Shown piece after piece: positions 1 to 10,940 of a stretch of 64,000 nucleotides of DNA (the stretch's first letter is position 1; the number at the start of each line of letters is the position of its first letter). The notes below the pieces were generated by a model, which was not told the DNA's origin, ran no database searches, and saw only the letters and a program-made list of their open reading frames with translations. Source of the stretch: Beaufortia kweichowensis (Eukaryota > Chordata > Actinopteri > Cypriniformes > Gastromyzontidae). Location: contig CM032807.1 of the NCBI GenBank assembly GCA_019155185.1, forward strand, positions 14,730,200 to 14,794,199. Reading direction: 5' to 3'. Made by a program: the position numbers and the translations under genes.

Positions 1-539
1 TAACCTTATTAGACCTGATTTCAATAACAAAACTATATATACATATTTTAAACACATATAAAGTAACATAAATAAACATGCATAAAAATTATGGTATTTC
101 TTTGGATTTGATAGTTTCAAATAAATGGAGCTCTGCATAAATATAATCAGGAAACCGTATAGACATCAAGTGAAAGTAAAAATGTAATTTCAGAAAGTCC
201 ACTGGTTAGACACGGCCTCAGAATGAGGACGAGACGAGAGCTGATTTCACAGACGGTGCGAGTGGAGCGCCGCTTGATTGACGTGTGGTTTTTCCTGCTG
301 ATCGGACTCGTCTGACCTGACTTGGCAAATATCATAAGCGAGTCTCTGTTCCACTGCACAGTATTCAGTTTATTTTACGAGTGTCGTGTTTGCCGGTTTG
401 CACAGCTTCAAAGTAGTACGAGTGTGTGCGGTTGAAGCTGATAGGGGGTGCTGTAAGTCCTCACCAGAGAGAAAGTGATGGAGAGGGTGTATGCGTGTGT
501 CTGTGTTTTCTTTTAGAATCTGATTACTGCCTTCAGGAG

Positions 540-740
540 ACGTGATAACTGTATTTATAATAGCTAATACCCTGAATTGCTATCTCGCCTCCCAAGTGTA
601 TCATTCCCACACCAGGCTCGCTATAAATCTCTTATCTTACGCGAAAGGTAATTAATTCAATTTATTGAGGTATAGATTTCACCCTTGGGAGCAGTAATCT
701 AGACGCTGTGCCCACTATATGCTCATTGCTCCTAAACATT
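540..740. promoter_or_regulatory. Candidate conserved non-coding block
   Basis: This is a mixed-composition block without visible repeats. It contains homeodomain-type cores (GGTAATTAATTCAATTTATT near 647-666 and AGCTAATACC near 562). The low repeat content and motif density in an otherwise AT-rich intron suggest a conserved element, but this is inference only. Confidence 0.18.
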
Positions 741-2067
741 TCATGTCCTCGCTTCCACCAAACTTTCTAAAACAAAGTCGTCGTGGTTCTGCTTTGTGTG
801 TTCCAGACGTTACTGCACACATGCATTAAAACATTTCACGCGTGTGTTTGGCAGGCGTTCAGAAAGCGGTTGAAAGCGCATAGGCCTCTTGCATGAAGAT
901 AAGGAAAAGCACTTAGTTGATCAAGCACGGCTTGCACATGTGCAGACGATTATTTTCTATACTGTAAATGCACCTGGTGAGCTCAGAAGTCACATTTAAG
1001 ATCACAAGACGTCTTCACACATGCTGCAGATGTTAGTGCTGCAAATATTTATCGCGTACAATCTGTGTGCTAAAAATGTTTGGTGCAGTCAGGGGTTTAC
1101 TGTTTTCTTTAATGATTACTTTATTTCATGGCCGTTACCATCTTAGACATTGCGAGTTACTGTTTCCGCCCCTTCATTTTTCAGAATAGCATTGAGCACG
1201 GAATTTATCAACTTTTAATTGCTTTAAAATCTTTGTTTAATTATTATTTTCTGTTGTTTTATTTTTGCATACAGATTTACACAGAGGGGGATACAAAGGT
1301 CTGAGACCAATTTCAAAACATACAAATAAGATCCGTTCAGAATTTAAATTTTTTTTTTTCAATTTATTAAACTTTCTCTTGCTAATAGAACTGTGATAAT
1401 ATATTATTATTTGGTCTGTTCTGTCACATCTTTCGTGTTTTAATGACAACATGCACTTGAATCCACATGGACGTCACACAGTTATGCAAAACTTGATGAT
1501 CCGTGTTATCTTGGCATGGTTTCAGAATCTTCTGAAAAGCATATTTTGTGCTTCAGTGGATTCAAGGAAGACTTAAAGTAACATATTTAAAGTCTCAATT
1601 ATCTTACTGGTCTATTATATAAGTGACCTAAGAAAACACAGTTTATTAAATACTTTATTTTCTTTTAATTTTACATCATAATGTTCCTAAATAATGTGTA
1701 GTATAGGAAGCAGTCGATCGATAAATCAGCAAATGTGTGTGATATGCTGTAGTTTTACATTTGGCCAAATAAGTTTATTCATACCTTAGTTTTTTATATT
1801 TCTCCTATTATTTTGATGGTTTAATCCAACCTTGTACAATCACTACTATACAATAACTTTTACTGTACATAAATATTGTACTCTAATGCATAGGAAGCAG
1901 TTAATCTTTAAATCCCCAGTTGTGCTATTGTTATGAATAAAAAAGACAAGTTGGTGGTGTAATAAATGCAACCATTGAGTTCATAATTTCTACTACACTT
2001 TTCTATTTCTATACTGCAAAACATACACTTATAATTAAAGCTATTCTCTTGTTCAAAATACAAATTA

Positions 2068-2237
2068 GTTTAAAACCTACATATGACTTTTCTGTGGAGC
2101 ACAGAAGAAGATATTGGTGGCTTTGTGTTTATACAATGGAAGTCAATGTTGTTTGGTTACCAGCATTCCTCAGATATCAAAATATCTTTTTGTGTTCTGC
2201 AGAAGAAAGAAAGTCATACAGCTTTAAAATGACTTGA
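2068..2237. repeat. Cyprinid-type short inverted-repeat element
   Basis: The left arm reads TCTGTGGAGCACAGAAGAAG and the right arm reads TTTTTGTGTTCTGCAGAAGA followed by AAAGTCATACAG. They form an imperfect inverted repeat around an internal AATGGAAGTCAATG. This arrangement matches a non-autonomous DNA-transposon-like family that is very common in cyprinid genomes. Related copies lie at 5600-5700, 47325-47412 and 58008-58200. The 62-codon open frame it contains is not a gene. Confidence 0.7.
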
Positions 2238-2429
2238 AAAAGATTTTAAATTGTTGGGTAAATTATCCATTTTAAAGCTCTTGTGTAAAGCTCTTTACTG
2301 TATACATAAAGGTGACTTGATTGCTTAATTGCTTCATCACTTCGCTATATGTACTGCTATTGTAGCACAGAAATGTATTCGTTTTAGCTTTCTGATGTAA
2401 ACATCACATACGATACCTGTGGCTGTCAC

Positions 2430-2690
2430 GACCTCATTTGCACTTAGGTTGCCCAATTACATCCTGTTTGGGGGCACGGCTGACTCCGCTGGGTCCAAGC
2501 CAAATCCATGATGTTTGTGTTTTCTGCTTTGCCGTTTGTCCACAGTCCCGACGGCTCTCCTGTCAGCCAGCAGGAGAGCAGCATCTGAGCGACATGTTGC
2601 CGCTCTCCGTCTTTTTTACCCCTGAGCCGTCTGACATGTACTTGATGTCTGTTATTTACAAATCAGGCACCAAAAACTTGACATAATTCA
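2430..2690. other. GC-richer intronic block
   Basis: This block is higher in GC than its surroundings and contains CTGTCAGCCAGCAGGAGAGC near 2560. The 82-codon open frame across it has no recognisable motif. It may be a conserved non-coding element or neutral sequence. Confidence 0.12.
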
Positions 2691-3741
2691 CACTTTATTT
2701 TTTAATCTGTAGTCAAAGTTTGCTCGAAACGCCCAAGAGGATCATGGGAAACAACAATGACAAATACATAGTTACATTATTTGAGATACTACAGTCTTTA
2801 CTTGAGAGCGTTTGTCTCTAAGGCTGGAATTGATTTTCTATCGGAACTGCTGTTTTTTCTCCTGTATTTGTGCTCTCTGCAAATCTGTTTCGTTTCTCAG
2901 TGTGGTTTCAAATCCTTTTTACATTGAAGAGCGTGTGTTGACGGGTTTCTTGTAGCCGAGACAATAATGATGCAAGAAAACAAGGAATTTCACAAGTCTA
3001 CATTTTAGAGATGTCTTTGATTCACACATAAGAAACGGCTGTTTTTGAGGCTCCTTAACCACTGTTCCCAACGTGCACCTGTGATGCTCTGACACACGAG
3101 GCGACCGGTGCCTGAGAACCTATTTTGAGGCTGTTTTGCGGCTTTAGCAAGCGCTTGTTCGTCTGCTGCGACGTACCTGTACGGTGCATGTGCACCTCTC
3201 CAACATCCGTCCAGCATGCAGAGAAGTAGACCGGAAACACAGATACCACTGCGAGATTGAGACGCACGCATAACAGGTGTTAGTCTTTACAGTGTGAGCT
3301 GTGAATTTTACTTTGTGAAGAAAGAATCGGGCACAGAGAAAGATTCAAGCAAACACTTGTGGCATCACAATGTGATCTGTGTTCTTGAAATCCCAGGACT
3401 TTGTGTAGCAAGAGATTTGACTTTTGCCTGTGACTTGAACTGATAGCTTGATATTTTGTTCATAAGAAGACATTTAAGATTCATTTGTAAGAATAGCTGC
3501 AAAAGTGTGTAGAAATTTTCCATGAAGTAATTTAAAAGAACTACTTTGTGTGTGTAATATCCCAGCGAGCAAATCAAGTAAATCATGTCTGGACCAGTTT
3601 GATGGGCACACTGAAAAACAGATTTGCAGCTCACAATAACTTTAGAACAAAAATCACAGACACACCAACAACAATTTGTCATTTAGAAACTTGACAGGTT
3701 CACTAATTACCTAATCCAACTACCTTGAGTTCAAACCCAAC

Positions 3742-3780
3742 AGGGCAAGGCAAGTTTATTTATACAGCACATTGTATAGG
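3742..3780. repeat. Fragment of teleost interspersed repeat
   Basis: The motif GGCAAGGCAAGTTTATTTAT followed by ACAGCACATT is the end of a repeat found widely in teleost genomes. Only this short terminal part is visible, so it is a truncated copy. Confidence 0.55.
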
Positions 3781-4641
3781 ACACACAATACTATAGAAAT
3801 TGCCATTGTCAATGCTATATATGTTAATGTTTTAATTTAATTTAGTGTTTAAAATATTGAGAAATTGTTTACTGAAAGTGAGAATCAGATGTGTATAATG
3901 AGCATGTCTGTCTTTTTAAAAGGCAACATTAGTGTGGTTAAAAGTGATGTTCAACTTTGGAAATTGACAGTCATTGTATGCTTTATTTCCTGTGAGCTTT
4001 TTGTTTTTTTATGCATTTATTGTATATTAGATTAAAGCCCATATTTCCTCCCTGTTATGCTAGTTTGCTTTTTGCTAAATTATTATATAAACATCTTAAA
4101 GGTTTAATGTATTGTCCATTTTGTAACATACACCTTATATTTTGATAGCTTAATCTAACCTGAGCGGGTATTAAAGCAAATATTGAACAAATATGACCTC
4201 CTGGACATCACCTTTGGCCATTACAGTACATCATACAATGTTTTGTTGTATAATATAACCTTTAAATAAACTAATTTGTAGATATGACTTCATTGGTCCA
4301 TTGAGGTTAAAGAGGTAGGCATAATGCTGGTTTTATTTCATAGTCAATTAAATAGTGAAATGTATTTTTGTGCATTTTTTAGAGGATAAAGGGACAACAA
4401 CTTCATGCACAATTTTCTTATTAATAATTAAGTAGAAACTCTTGTTAAGCATTAAGGCTTAATAATAAATTTACTCTTTGTGTTTATCAAGAACAAATAC
4501 ATCCGATGATATTTTAAAGCTAATCAAGCTAATAGCTATTTATTATTATTATAATATTAATAACAGTAATAATTATTATTGTAGTTAACAATAACAAGCA
4601 ATAATAGAATTCGTTATGTATTCTGTTTTTCCACGCCACAG

Positions 4642-4983
4642 CCGCAGCCAATCATGACGCAGAGGGCATCTCATTAGCTAGCCCTGTGGGCGGAGCCGGA
4701 GAGAGTGACCTGCTGACCTGCGGTCAGTGTCAAACCAACTTTCCTCTGGGAGATATCCTAGTGTTTATTGAGCACAAGAGGAGACTGTGTCCCGGACCCA
4801 GCGCGTGTTTCGACAAACCCGCCGATGGCGGTGGCTCCCCGTCCCCCAGACCCTCACGGACGGATGTCTGCCGGAGGCCTGGACCAGTGGAGGTCGGGAT
4901 TCAGGTCACACCAGGAGAGGTGGAGGAGAAACGACTGACTCCTGCCAGAGGAATTTGCCCTAAGCAGGAAAGCGTCCCTACAG
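4642..4983 (+). CDS. bcl11b: bcl11b exon 2 (BCL11-family zinc-finger transcription factor), partial gene
   Basis: This internal coding exon begins after acceptor CCACAG and ends before donor GTAGGT, both phase 1. It encodes 113 whole codons. The acceptor leaves CC as the last two bases of a split Pro codon, as in human BCL11A exon 2. The signature is LLTCGQCQTNFPLGDILVFI, which contains the atypical CCHC finger of the family (Cys 4719 and 4728, His 4773, Cys 4788). It is followed by PVEVGIQVTP and RGICPKQE. In BCL11 proteins this N-terminal finger mediates dimer/tetramer formation. Upstream of the finger the exon reads AANHDAEGISLASPVGGAGE, which is diverged from and shorter than human BCL11B. 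A GTG codon at 4686 gives an apparent start, but the frame stays open upstream to the splice site, so this is not a translation start. The initiator is expected in exon 1, outside the window. Confidence 0.95.
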
Positions 4984-5158
4984 GTAGGTGTAAGACGGGT
5001 GGAGGGAAATGTTTAATGGTCTAAAACTTGGCAGGGAGATGAAGTTTGTGAAGTCACAAACTTCATGAAGAGAGAGAGAGAGAATTCTGCTAAATCTACA
5101 GTGATTATACTCTTACAAAAAGTATGAAAAAGAATCATTTAACACTAAGTGGATTATA

Positions 5159-5372
5159 TGTGACCCTGTCTGTGAAAACCCAGTTAAAGTCATTTTTTGG
5201 TGATTTACTGTTTTTCGTCCTAGATCATGTAAAGAACATACCTTAAAAATATAACCTTGATATCTTTAATATTGTCTGAGTAATGACATGTCAAATATCA
5301 TCAAACTTTGATGCGCGCTATCCCAGAAATAGATTTTTAGACTTCTGCCTGGTTTTCACAGACAGGGTCACA
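5159..5372. repeat. Short inverted-repeat transposable element (MITE-like)
   Basis: The left end ATGTGACCCTGTCTGTGAAA is matched by the reverse complement of the right end TTTTCACAGACAGGGTCACA. This gives terminal inverted repeats of about 25 bp around some 165 bp of AT-rich interior with no coding capacity. Length and structure fit a non-autonomous DNA transposon. No unambiguous target-site duplication was resolved. Confidence 0.75.
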
Positions 5373-5599
5373 TGTATACAATATAATATAACATTGACCG
5401 CCAGAATGGTTATTTCCCAATAAACACATTAATAACACAAATGTTAATTAAAACGGTACTTTATTAAGCAAATTAAGTTCCATCCTTCTCATAAAAAATA
5501 AAGCCATGTAATAAATGTAAAATAATGTTTATAGTTCGTCTCTGTTGTTCCTGTACAGTAACTAGTTGATGAAATGTATAGTTATATCATCTTATTTTT

Positions 5600-6060
5600 T
5601 TATGAAACAGTTCCCCCAAAAACAGTTGTCATCATTTCTACACCCTGATATTGTTTCAACTCTGTATTATTTTGTTTCTTCTGTGAAACACAAAGCAGGC
5701 AAAATCTTTAACGGAAAGTCCAAGCTTTTGTTTTCCATAATGGGAAAGTGGGTGTGTTGTAGTGTCAAGGTCCAAAAAGGACAAAAAACAGAGCTCATGT
5801 GCTTTTTATTTCTTTTAAGACATATAGCTTTTGTAAATTTAAGCCATGGTTTACAGATAATCTTCCCATCAGCTCTTGCCGTGTCAGAATCGGTTATGTG
5901 ATATATGATGTTCTTTGGCTTTAATGCACAAATGACATTCATCATCTTCGTCAAAGAGAAAAGATTTTCAGTGAATAACGCCTTAATTTTCCTAAATGTC
6001 TGTTACAACACAAATTTAGTGTACGACTTTAAAATGACTTGGAATATAGTGCAAGTTTTA
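5600..6060. repeat. Degenerate cyprinid repeat fragments
   Basis: From about 5615 the text follows the common element order: CCCAAAAACAGTTGTCATCA, then CACCCTGATATTGTTTCAAC, then TTTCTTCTGTGAAACACAAA. A second patch (ATGACTTGGAATATAGTGCA near 6035) is typical of another abundant cyprinid repeat. The 111-codon open frame at 5566-5901 and its antisense partner fall in this repeat and are not regarded as genes. Confidence 0.5.
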
Positions 6061-6121
6061 CCGGGAGAGTTTGTGATGTTTTTTGGTGATTGCAGCTATT
6101 CATGTTTTGTGATATAGGTTG

Positions 6122-6380
6122 TATTTGTTAACATTAGTAAATGTATTAGCTAACATAAACAAACAGTGAACAATACAGTTTTTAGCATTTGTTAATGTTA
6201 GTTAATGCCAATACAATTGTTCATGTTAGTTTATTGTTTATTTACTGTTAACTGAAACAACTTTTGATTTAAAAAAATGCTGAAATTAACATGAACTAAG
6301 ATTAATACATTTTGAAGAAGTATTGTTTATTGTTAGTTCATGTTAGCTAATGCATTAACTAATGTTAACAAAAACAACCT
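6122..6380. repeat. MITE-like element with GTTAACATTAGT termini
   Basis: The left end (TTTGTTAACATTAGTAAATG) and the reverse complement of the right end (TTTGTTAACATTAGTTAATG) pair over about 40 bp, including TATTAGCTAACAT. Between them are further internal copies of TTAATGTTAGTTAATG. This palindromic family is abundant in cyprinid fish. It has no coding capacity. Confidence 0.75.
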
Positions 6381-6649
6381 TATTGTACAACCTTGTTGTT
6401 AAAATTATTTGGAACAAAAACAAAAATGGGTTTGGAAGGGCATTTGTGTAAGTAAATTATAATTTATTGATGACAAAATTGACATTTTAGTTGAAGCGTG
6501 TACAGTAAATGCATGGTGTCGACTATTGATACACAAATGCACACACGTAAATCTCACCAGCTCTGCTTGGATGGCTTCTCTCAAAGGGTCTTCTACTTGA
6601 CTCGGGCCTTCAAGAGGGATTAAAGCTCCTCGCTTGATTTTATTAAGGC

Positions 6650-6653
<4 letters not shown>

Positions 6654-6719
<66 letters not shown>

Positions 6720-6735
6720 CTCCCTCTCCTCTCTC

Positions 6736-6819
<84 letters not shown>
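6654..6819. repeat. (CT)n microsatellite, about 166 bp
   Basis: This is an almost uninterrupted CT dinucleotide run with a few CC interruptions near 6715-6750. All pyrimidines lie on the + strand. Long polar-looking open frames on both strands (RE repeats on minus, SL repeats on plus) are translations of this run and are not genes. The tract may be length-polymorphic. Confidence 0.97.
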
Positions 6820-6822
<3 letters not shown>

Positions 6823-7158
6823 CACAACAGCCCGGAGTGCTCCTGCAGCTGAAACCAATTCCATAAGAGAAAAAACCTGCCGAAACCCTCAGCCCAACGT
6901 GTTTGGGGGAAATATCATCGTATTAAGAAAGAAAGGGTTTAGAAAGCCCATTAAAATTCAAGTGCAAAGAGACATAGTGTGAGGATTAATAAAGAAGAGT
7001 CCTCATTCAGAGGGTTAAAGACTCAGTTTAGCACGAGGGCCTTGAGGGGCCGTGTGTTATCTTCCTCAGCAGCGCAGCAGCCCACCCTCCTCTCAACACG
7101 CACACAGTCTGGACAAGGAAATGCTTTATTTGCTTGGCAGAATATAGAGACAAATCAA

Positions 7159-7176
7159 ACACACACACACACACAC
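7159..7176. repeat. (AC)9 microsatellite
   Basis: Nine AC dinucleotides in a row within the intron. Confidence 0.9.
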
Positions 7177-7800
7177 GTTTGGTGCCATACTGTTGTCAGC
7201 AAGACCCAGACCTTCAGCCTTTCTCCAAACTAAATTATAAACATTTATTAGCTTTGTGTAATTCTTTGAATGCTTCTTTTTAGCACTTTTAAAGTTGAGT
7301 TTTTATTACTATTATTGGTATTATCTCGCCGCCGAACAACTTTTGCTTCAGTTTTGCTTTGTAGACAGAAGTGGAGAAGTCGTCAAGGTTATCCACAGAA
7401 ATACAGGACACGAAGGTGCTTCGGGCTTGAATTAAATATTTCCAGAGCATGAAAGCTTTGCTTAACACTCGACACTTGGATTGCCACTTAACTGTCTTAA
7501 GTTGCAGCCAAATTAGATTATATTTAATGGGGTTAATTAAATACAATATGAAGCTATGGTTGCCTAAAGGACACACGCTGTGGGCCAAATCGCAAAACCT
7601 GATAGGTATTAGTTAACCTCTTTACATCCAAGGTTTAAACTCAATGGAGCGCTTTTTCCAGAATGATTAAGTGCATTTAGATTAACATTAAAACTGTAAT
7701 AGCAAATTGCTAATTGCACCAAGCAAAAAGACTTTTAATAAGGCACAGTTTATATTAAGATCTAAAATGATATAATTTGAATAGAAAGGAGGTGTGTTAA

Positions 7801-8158
7801 TTTGTCACAATTGGAAGTTAAATATACCAGCTATATTAGGCTGATATATGGCAGGTTCCGCTGTGACAACTTGCCCCATAAGCAGGATGCATTAGGTCAG
7901 CTTAAAAAAGTTGTGTTTTCACTTAAAGTAATGACAGTGAGTTATTTTTGTCAAAATTGGAAGTTAAATATATCATCCAAAATAAGCTAGTACACAGCAG
8001 GCTCCACTGTGACAACTTGCCCCGCAGCATGATGCATTGATTCAACATATGTTCAATAAACGATATTTTTATGTTTCTACATATATAGTAGCTTTTTAGT
8101 TGTACAGAAATGTGCTTTTATACTGTGGATATTCATGTGTGACAACTAGCCCCGCCTC
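7801..8158. repeat. Degenerate tandem repeat, about 146-bp period
   Basis: Unit 1 starts at 7801 (TTTGTCACAATTGGAAGTTA) and contains CTGTGACAACTTGCCCC. Unit 2 starts at 7947 (TTTGTCAAAATTGGAAGTTA) and contains CACTGTGACAACTTGCCCCG. A third fragment at 8136-8158 repeats TGTGACAACTAGCCCCGC. Two full units and one partial unit are in the same orientation. The origin could be a transposable element or local duplication. Confidence 0.7.
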
Positions 8159-8269
8159 TTTGAAATGTATGCATTTTATCTCACATATGCGAAGCTGCCC
8201 TTAGTTTCTAATCAATCCCTGAACTACCTAGCTAATCATATTCCACAAACTCAGGAGATAGCGTGCAAC

Positions 8270-8720
8270 ATCATGTGCTTGTCCTTTCCGAACGCTCCTC
8301 TAATCACCTAGCATGCGCTCATTTAAATATTAGAGTAGGCTTTAATCATGGAAAGTAATCAGCGTCATGAATATTCATACCGTGCCGGTCTAACGGTCTC
8401 ATTGTCTCATTCCTGTGCCAGATCGCGTCTTCCTGCCTCTCAGCTGTCTGCTCTGACGGCCTCGGTCTGGTATCAATGGAAAGAAGTTTAAAATAAATAC
8501 ACTATTCATACATGATCCTGAGAGAACAGTGTGTGCGCGCGAGTGTGTGTTGTGAAAGAGTTTCAAAAGATGGGGAGACTGATTCCTGTTCCAAGTGATG
8601 AATATTTGCGCAGAGGCTCAAGAAGACTTCATTTGCATAATGACTTTGTAGTTTTGCATTAATTAAATTTGCATATGAAACTGCGTTAATTACCTCTGAT
8701 CATCTGTTTTCAACGTTGCG
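8270..8720. promoter_or_regulatory. Candidate intronic enhancer with two octamer motifs
   Basis: This repeat-poor block contains two perfect octamer motifs (ATTTGCAT at 8631-8638 and 8667-8674), GCATTAATTAAATTTGCATA, CGTTAATTACCTC and GTCATGAATATTCATAC. The octamer is the POU-factor site and the TTAATTA cores suit homeodomain factors. Both factor classes are active where BCL11B is expressed (neural and lymphoid cells). Enhancer function is inferred from motif density only. Confidence 0.3.
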
Positions 8721-9404
8721 GCATTTGATGTCCAGCCTTCAGGGTTGTGATTAGAGGTTACTGTGTGTGTGTGTTGTGTGACTCAAGCGGAATAGTAAGT
8801 GAATCTGATGAGTCAGTTTCACACTTTTCCTGTGTCCAGTCCAGACTGTGTCAAGATTCCTGCTAATGTCACGACGTATAAAGCAGCACATTCTGCAGTT
8901 AAATCAGAAACCAATTTTGTTTTGTTTGTTCCTGGTGATGTTTAGGCAGTAAAAGGATCTGGCATCCTTGTCAATTCCACACAATTGTCATGCACACTTA
9001 CACTGAAAAGAAAATTATGTTTGTTTAGATTTTAGATCTTCACAAAGATCTTCAATAAGATCATTCATATTAAATCTGTGGTTTTCAAGACCTTGATATA
9101 ACACTGCACGATAGTAAACAACAATGAAGTTCATTAGCATTTATTGTCATTAAAATCCATATTTAATATTTTCTGGGTTGGATTTTGTCTTATTTCTTAT
9201 ATCCTGTGAGGTAATTTACTTAATTAATTAAATAATTTTAAATAATTTACTTATGAATAAATAAAATAGAAATATGCCTAATTATTAACATATATGAGAT
9301 TATATAACAAATAATTTTAAAAAATTGTGTGTTCATCTTCTTTGAACATTGTGTTTTGAATGACAGTCATGTATAAAGGTTTGTATTCACTACAAGTAAA
9401 TAAT

Positions 9405-9514
9405 TTAAAGGAATAGTTCACTCAAAAATGGAACCCACTGGCTTGACCATAGTAATTTTATTCCTACTATGGGAGGTCAATGGGCTCCAATTTTTGGGTG
9501 AACTATTCCTTTAA
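9405..9514. repeat. TTAA-flanked hairpin element (TTAAAGGAATAGTTCAC family)
   Basis: Left TTAAAGGAATAGTTCACTCA and right GGGTGAACTATTCCTTTAA are near-perfect inverted repeats. The interior is also palindromic (TTGACCATAGTAATTTTA against CTACTATGGGAGGTCAA). The whole 110 bp can fold into a long hairpin. TTAA at both ends suggests piggyBac-like target use. A second copy is at 34233-34330. Confidence 0.8.
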
Positions 9515-9591
9515 TAAAGCATCTCAAATTGATATTTCGTGTCCAGTAATTTACCCATGTGGTAAGCCGTGTAATAAGCAGGATAATGTAC

Positions 9592-9710
9592 AGCCAGCCG
9601 GTTGTTATCCCAAAATAAACCCCCTCAGAGTGATAAAAGAGTCGTTCGCTTCATCTCGAGGTCCTGATCACTCTGTCAGGGTTTATTCTGTGATAACAAC
9701 CGGCTGGCTT
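9592..9710. repeat. Inverted-repeat element with AGCCAGCCGGTTGTTATC ends
   Basis: Left AGCCAGCCGGTTGTTATCCC and right GATAACAACCGGCTGGCT pair, extended inward by AATAAACCCCCTCAGAGTGAT against ATCACTCTGTCAGGGTTTATT. Arms are about 43 bp with a loop of about 32 bp. The 103-codon open frame across it is coincidental. It is probably the core of a longer DNA-transposon-derived repeat. Confidence 0.7.
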
Positions 9711-9841
9711 TTCATTCCATTTTACAAAATCTATGAACATAAAAACACACAATCATGCATTTGTTCTGTTTTCAGTCTCCCCAACCCCTGACCTCTGATT
9801 AAACAAAGCCAAACGCCTTCCACTTAACACAAACCATACCT

Positions 9842-10200
9842 ATGATCCCCTGCAACACTCAAGCCATGCCAGCGTCTCTGTGCCTGTGGTTAGAGCCTCT
9901 GAGATTTCAGGCCTGTTTAATTTTTGGGATTCGTCCAAACGGGACCACCCCATCGCAGACTGATTGGTGCTGTCTGCCGGCAGGGGTCAACCTGGTCCAC
10001 GTTGGGCGCTTTATAGAGCAGGTCAGCGGCGCTGCATGTGCGCTGCACGCCGGCCCGGGCTGGAAAGAGTTAAAATCTCCCACATGAAGGCATCAAACGC
10101 TCCACATACCACTTTATTGTAGTCATATGGCAGCAGATTTGATATTTTTCCTTCCACAGCAGGGAATAAAACTCGCCACTAATTTGGACTGCGAGCGTCG
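9842..10200. promoter_or_regulatory. GC-rich intronic block, candidate conserved element
   Basis: GC content is raised around 9940-10070 (GTCTGCCGGCAGGGGTCAAC, GCTGCACGCCGGCCCGGGCT), with no repeat structure. I checked it as a possible home of the missing exon 3. The frames do not match the family peptides and lack paired splice sites in the right phase, so it is listed as non-coding. Confidence 0.2.
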
Positions 10201-10414
10201 CCACTAAATTTCAACATGTGCTGATGGTGTCGACCAGATGTGTAACACTTTTTTGTTCTCCTTCTTTCACTATCACTCTTTTGTTGAATCTATGAGTGAA
10301 TTTGAGTAAAATATTTAGGACAACGTTGATTAGATGATATGACAGTGACCTCCCAAAAGCCAGTTGACTGCTCCAGGAAACTTGAAAATTTAAGCAATTC
10401 CGATTGGTGACATT

Positions 10415-10606
10415 CAATCTTAAAAGTAAAGGTGCTTCCTGATGCCATAGAAGAACCATCTTTGGCTACATGGTTTCATAAAGAACCAGACCCTTTCTGT
10501 TTCACAAAAGGTTCTTTGCATGTAAAAAAGTTTTTTTACATTATTAAAAATAAGAAAGACATTTGATTGAATAGTTCTTTAAGAAGCACCTTTATTTTTA
10601 AGAGTG
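10415..10606. repeat. MITE-like element, CTTAAAAATAAAGGTGCTT family (copy 1)
   Basis: The left end CTTAAAAGTAAAGGTGCTTC is inverted at the right end AGAAGCACCTTTATTTTTAA. The interior carries GATGCCATAGAAGAACCATC and CAAAAGGTTCTTTGCATGTA. A second copy is at 13101-13322. There is no coding content. Confidence 0.75.
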
Positions 10607-10865
10607 TTGGTGTAGTGAAAATGACAGTGTTATCTAGGTTTGGAAACATTTTGACATCCACTTGACATCAGAATGGCTGTGTCCCAGCAGTAAGACGGTA
10701 CAATAGTCTTGGCAATGAGTGGTGAGTTGCATGGAGAGTTATTCGCCAAACTTTGATTATAGTGTCACAATCAGGGAGCCAAGCCACGGTGAATCTCAGA
10801 CAGCTGTGAAGAATCATGGGTAACAACTCTATCAGACATGTCCTGTGCAATTTATGTACACTGGT

Positions 10866-10940
10866 TGCATTTTTGCATTCGGCAGATGCTTGTATCCAAA
10901 GCTACTTTATAATGTGTGATCCCATGACCTTTTTGCACAG
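10866..10940. repeat. Teleost interspersed repeat, GGCAGATGCTT..ATCCAAAGC motif
   Basis: TGCATTCGGCAGATGCTTGT then ATCCAAAGCTACTT, followed by GATCCCATGACCTTTTTGCA, is the conserved core and tail of a very widespread teleost repeat (SINE-like). Other degenerate copies of the core occur at 26548, 32357, 36785, 48233 and 63004. Confidence 0.55.

Larger units (their letters stand above)
1..4641 (+). other. bcl11b: Probable 3' part of bcl11b intron 1
   Basis: No coding exon was recognised here. The next feature is a BCL11 exon 2 preceded by a good acceptor (pyrimidine-rich tract then CCACAG at 4636-4641), so this stretch is inferred to be intron. I looked for the conserved first coding exon of the family, which encodes the MSRRKQG N-terminus that recruits the NuRD corepressor, and did not see it on either strand. 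It probably lies upstream of the window. The stretch is AT-rich with a few denser blocks (about 540-740 and 2430-2690). It holds a hairpin repeat at 2068-2237 and a repeat fragment at 3742-3780. Small open frames here (for example 3005-3271 minus and 3365-3682 minus) have no recognisable domain and look like chance. Confidence 0.6.

Noticed and set aside
1..4641. bcl11b exon 1 with the MSRRKQG start
   Set aside because: No matching coding sequence next to a donor was seen on either strand.
4686..5024. Stand-alone 112-codon gene starting at GTG 4686
   Set aside because: The frame is open upstream to an acceptor at 4641 and ends in a donor at 4984. It is an internal bcl11b exon and the last codons are intron read-through.
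6405..6864. Open frames of Arg-Glu or Ser-Leu repeats
   Set aside because: They are translations of the CT microsatellite.
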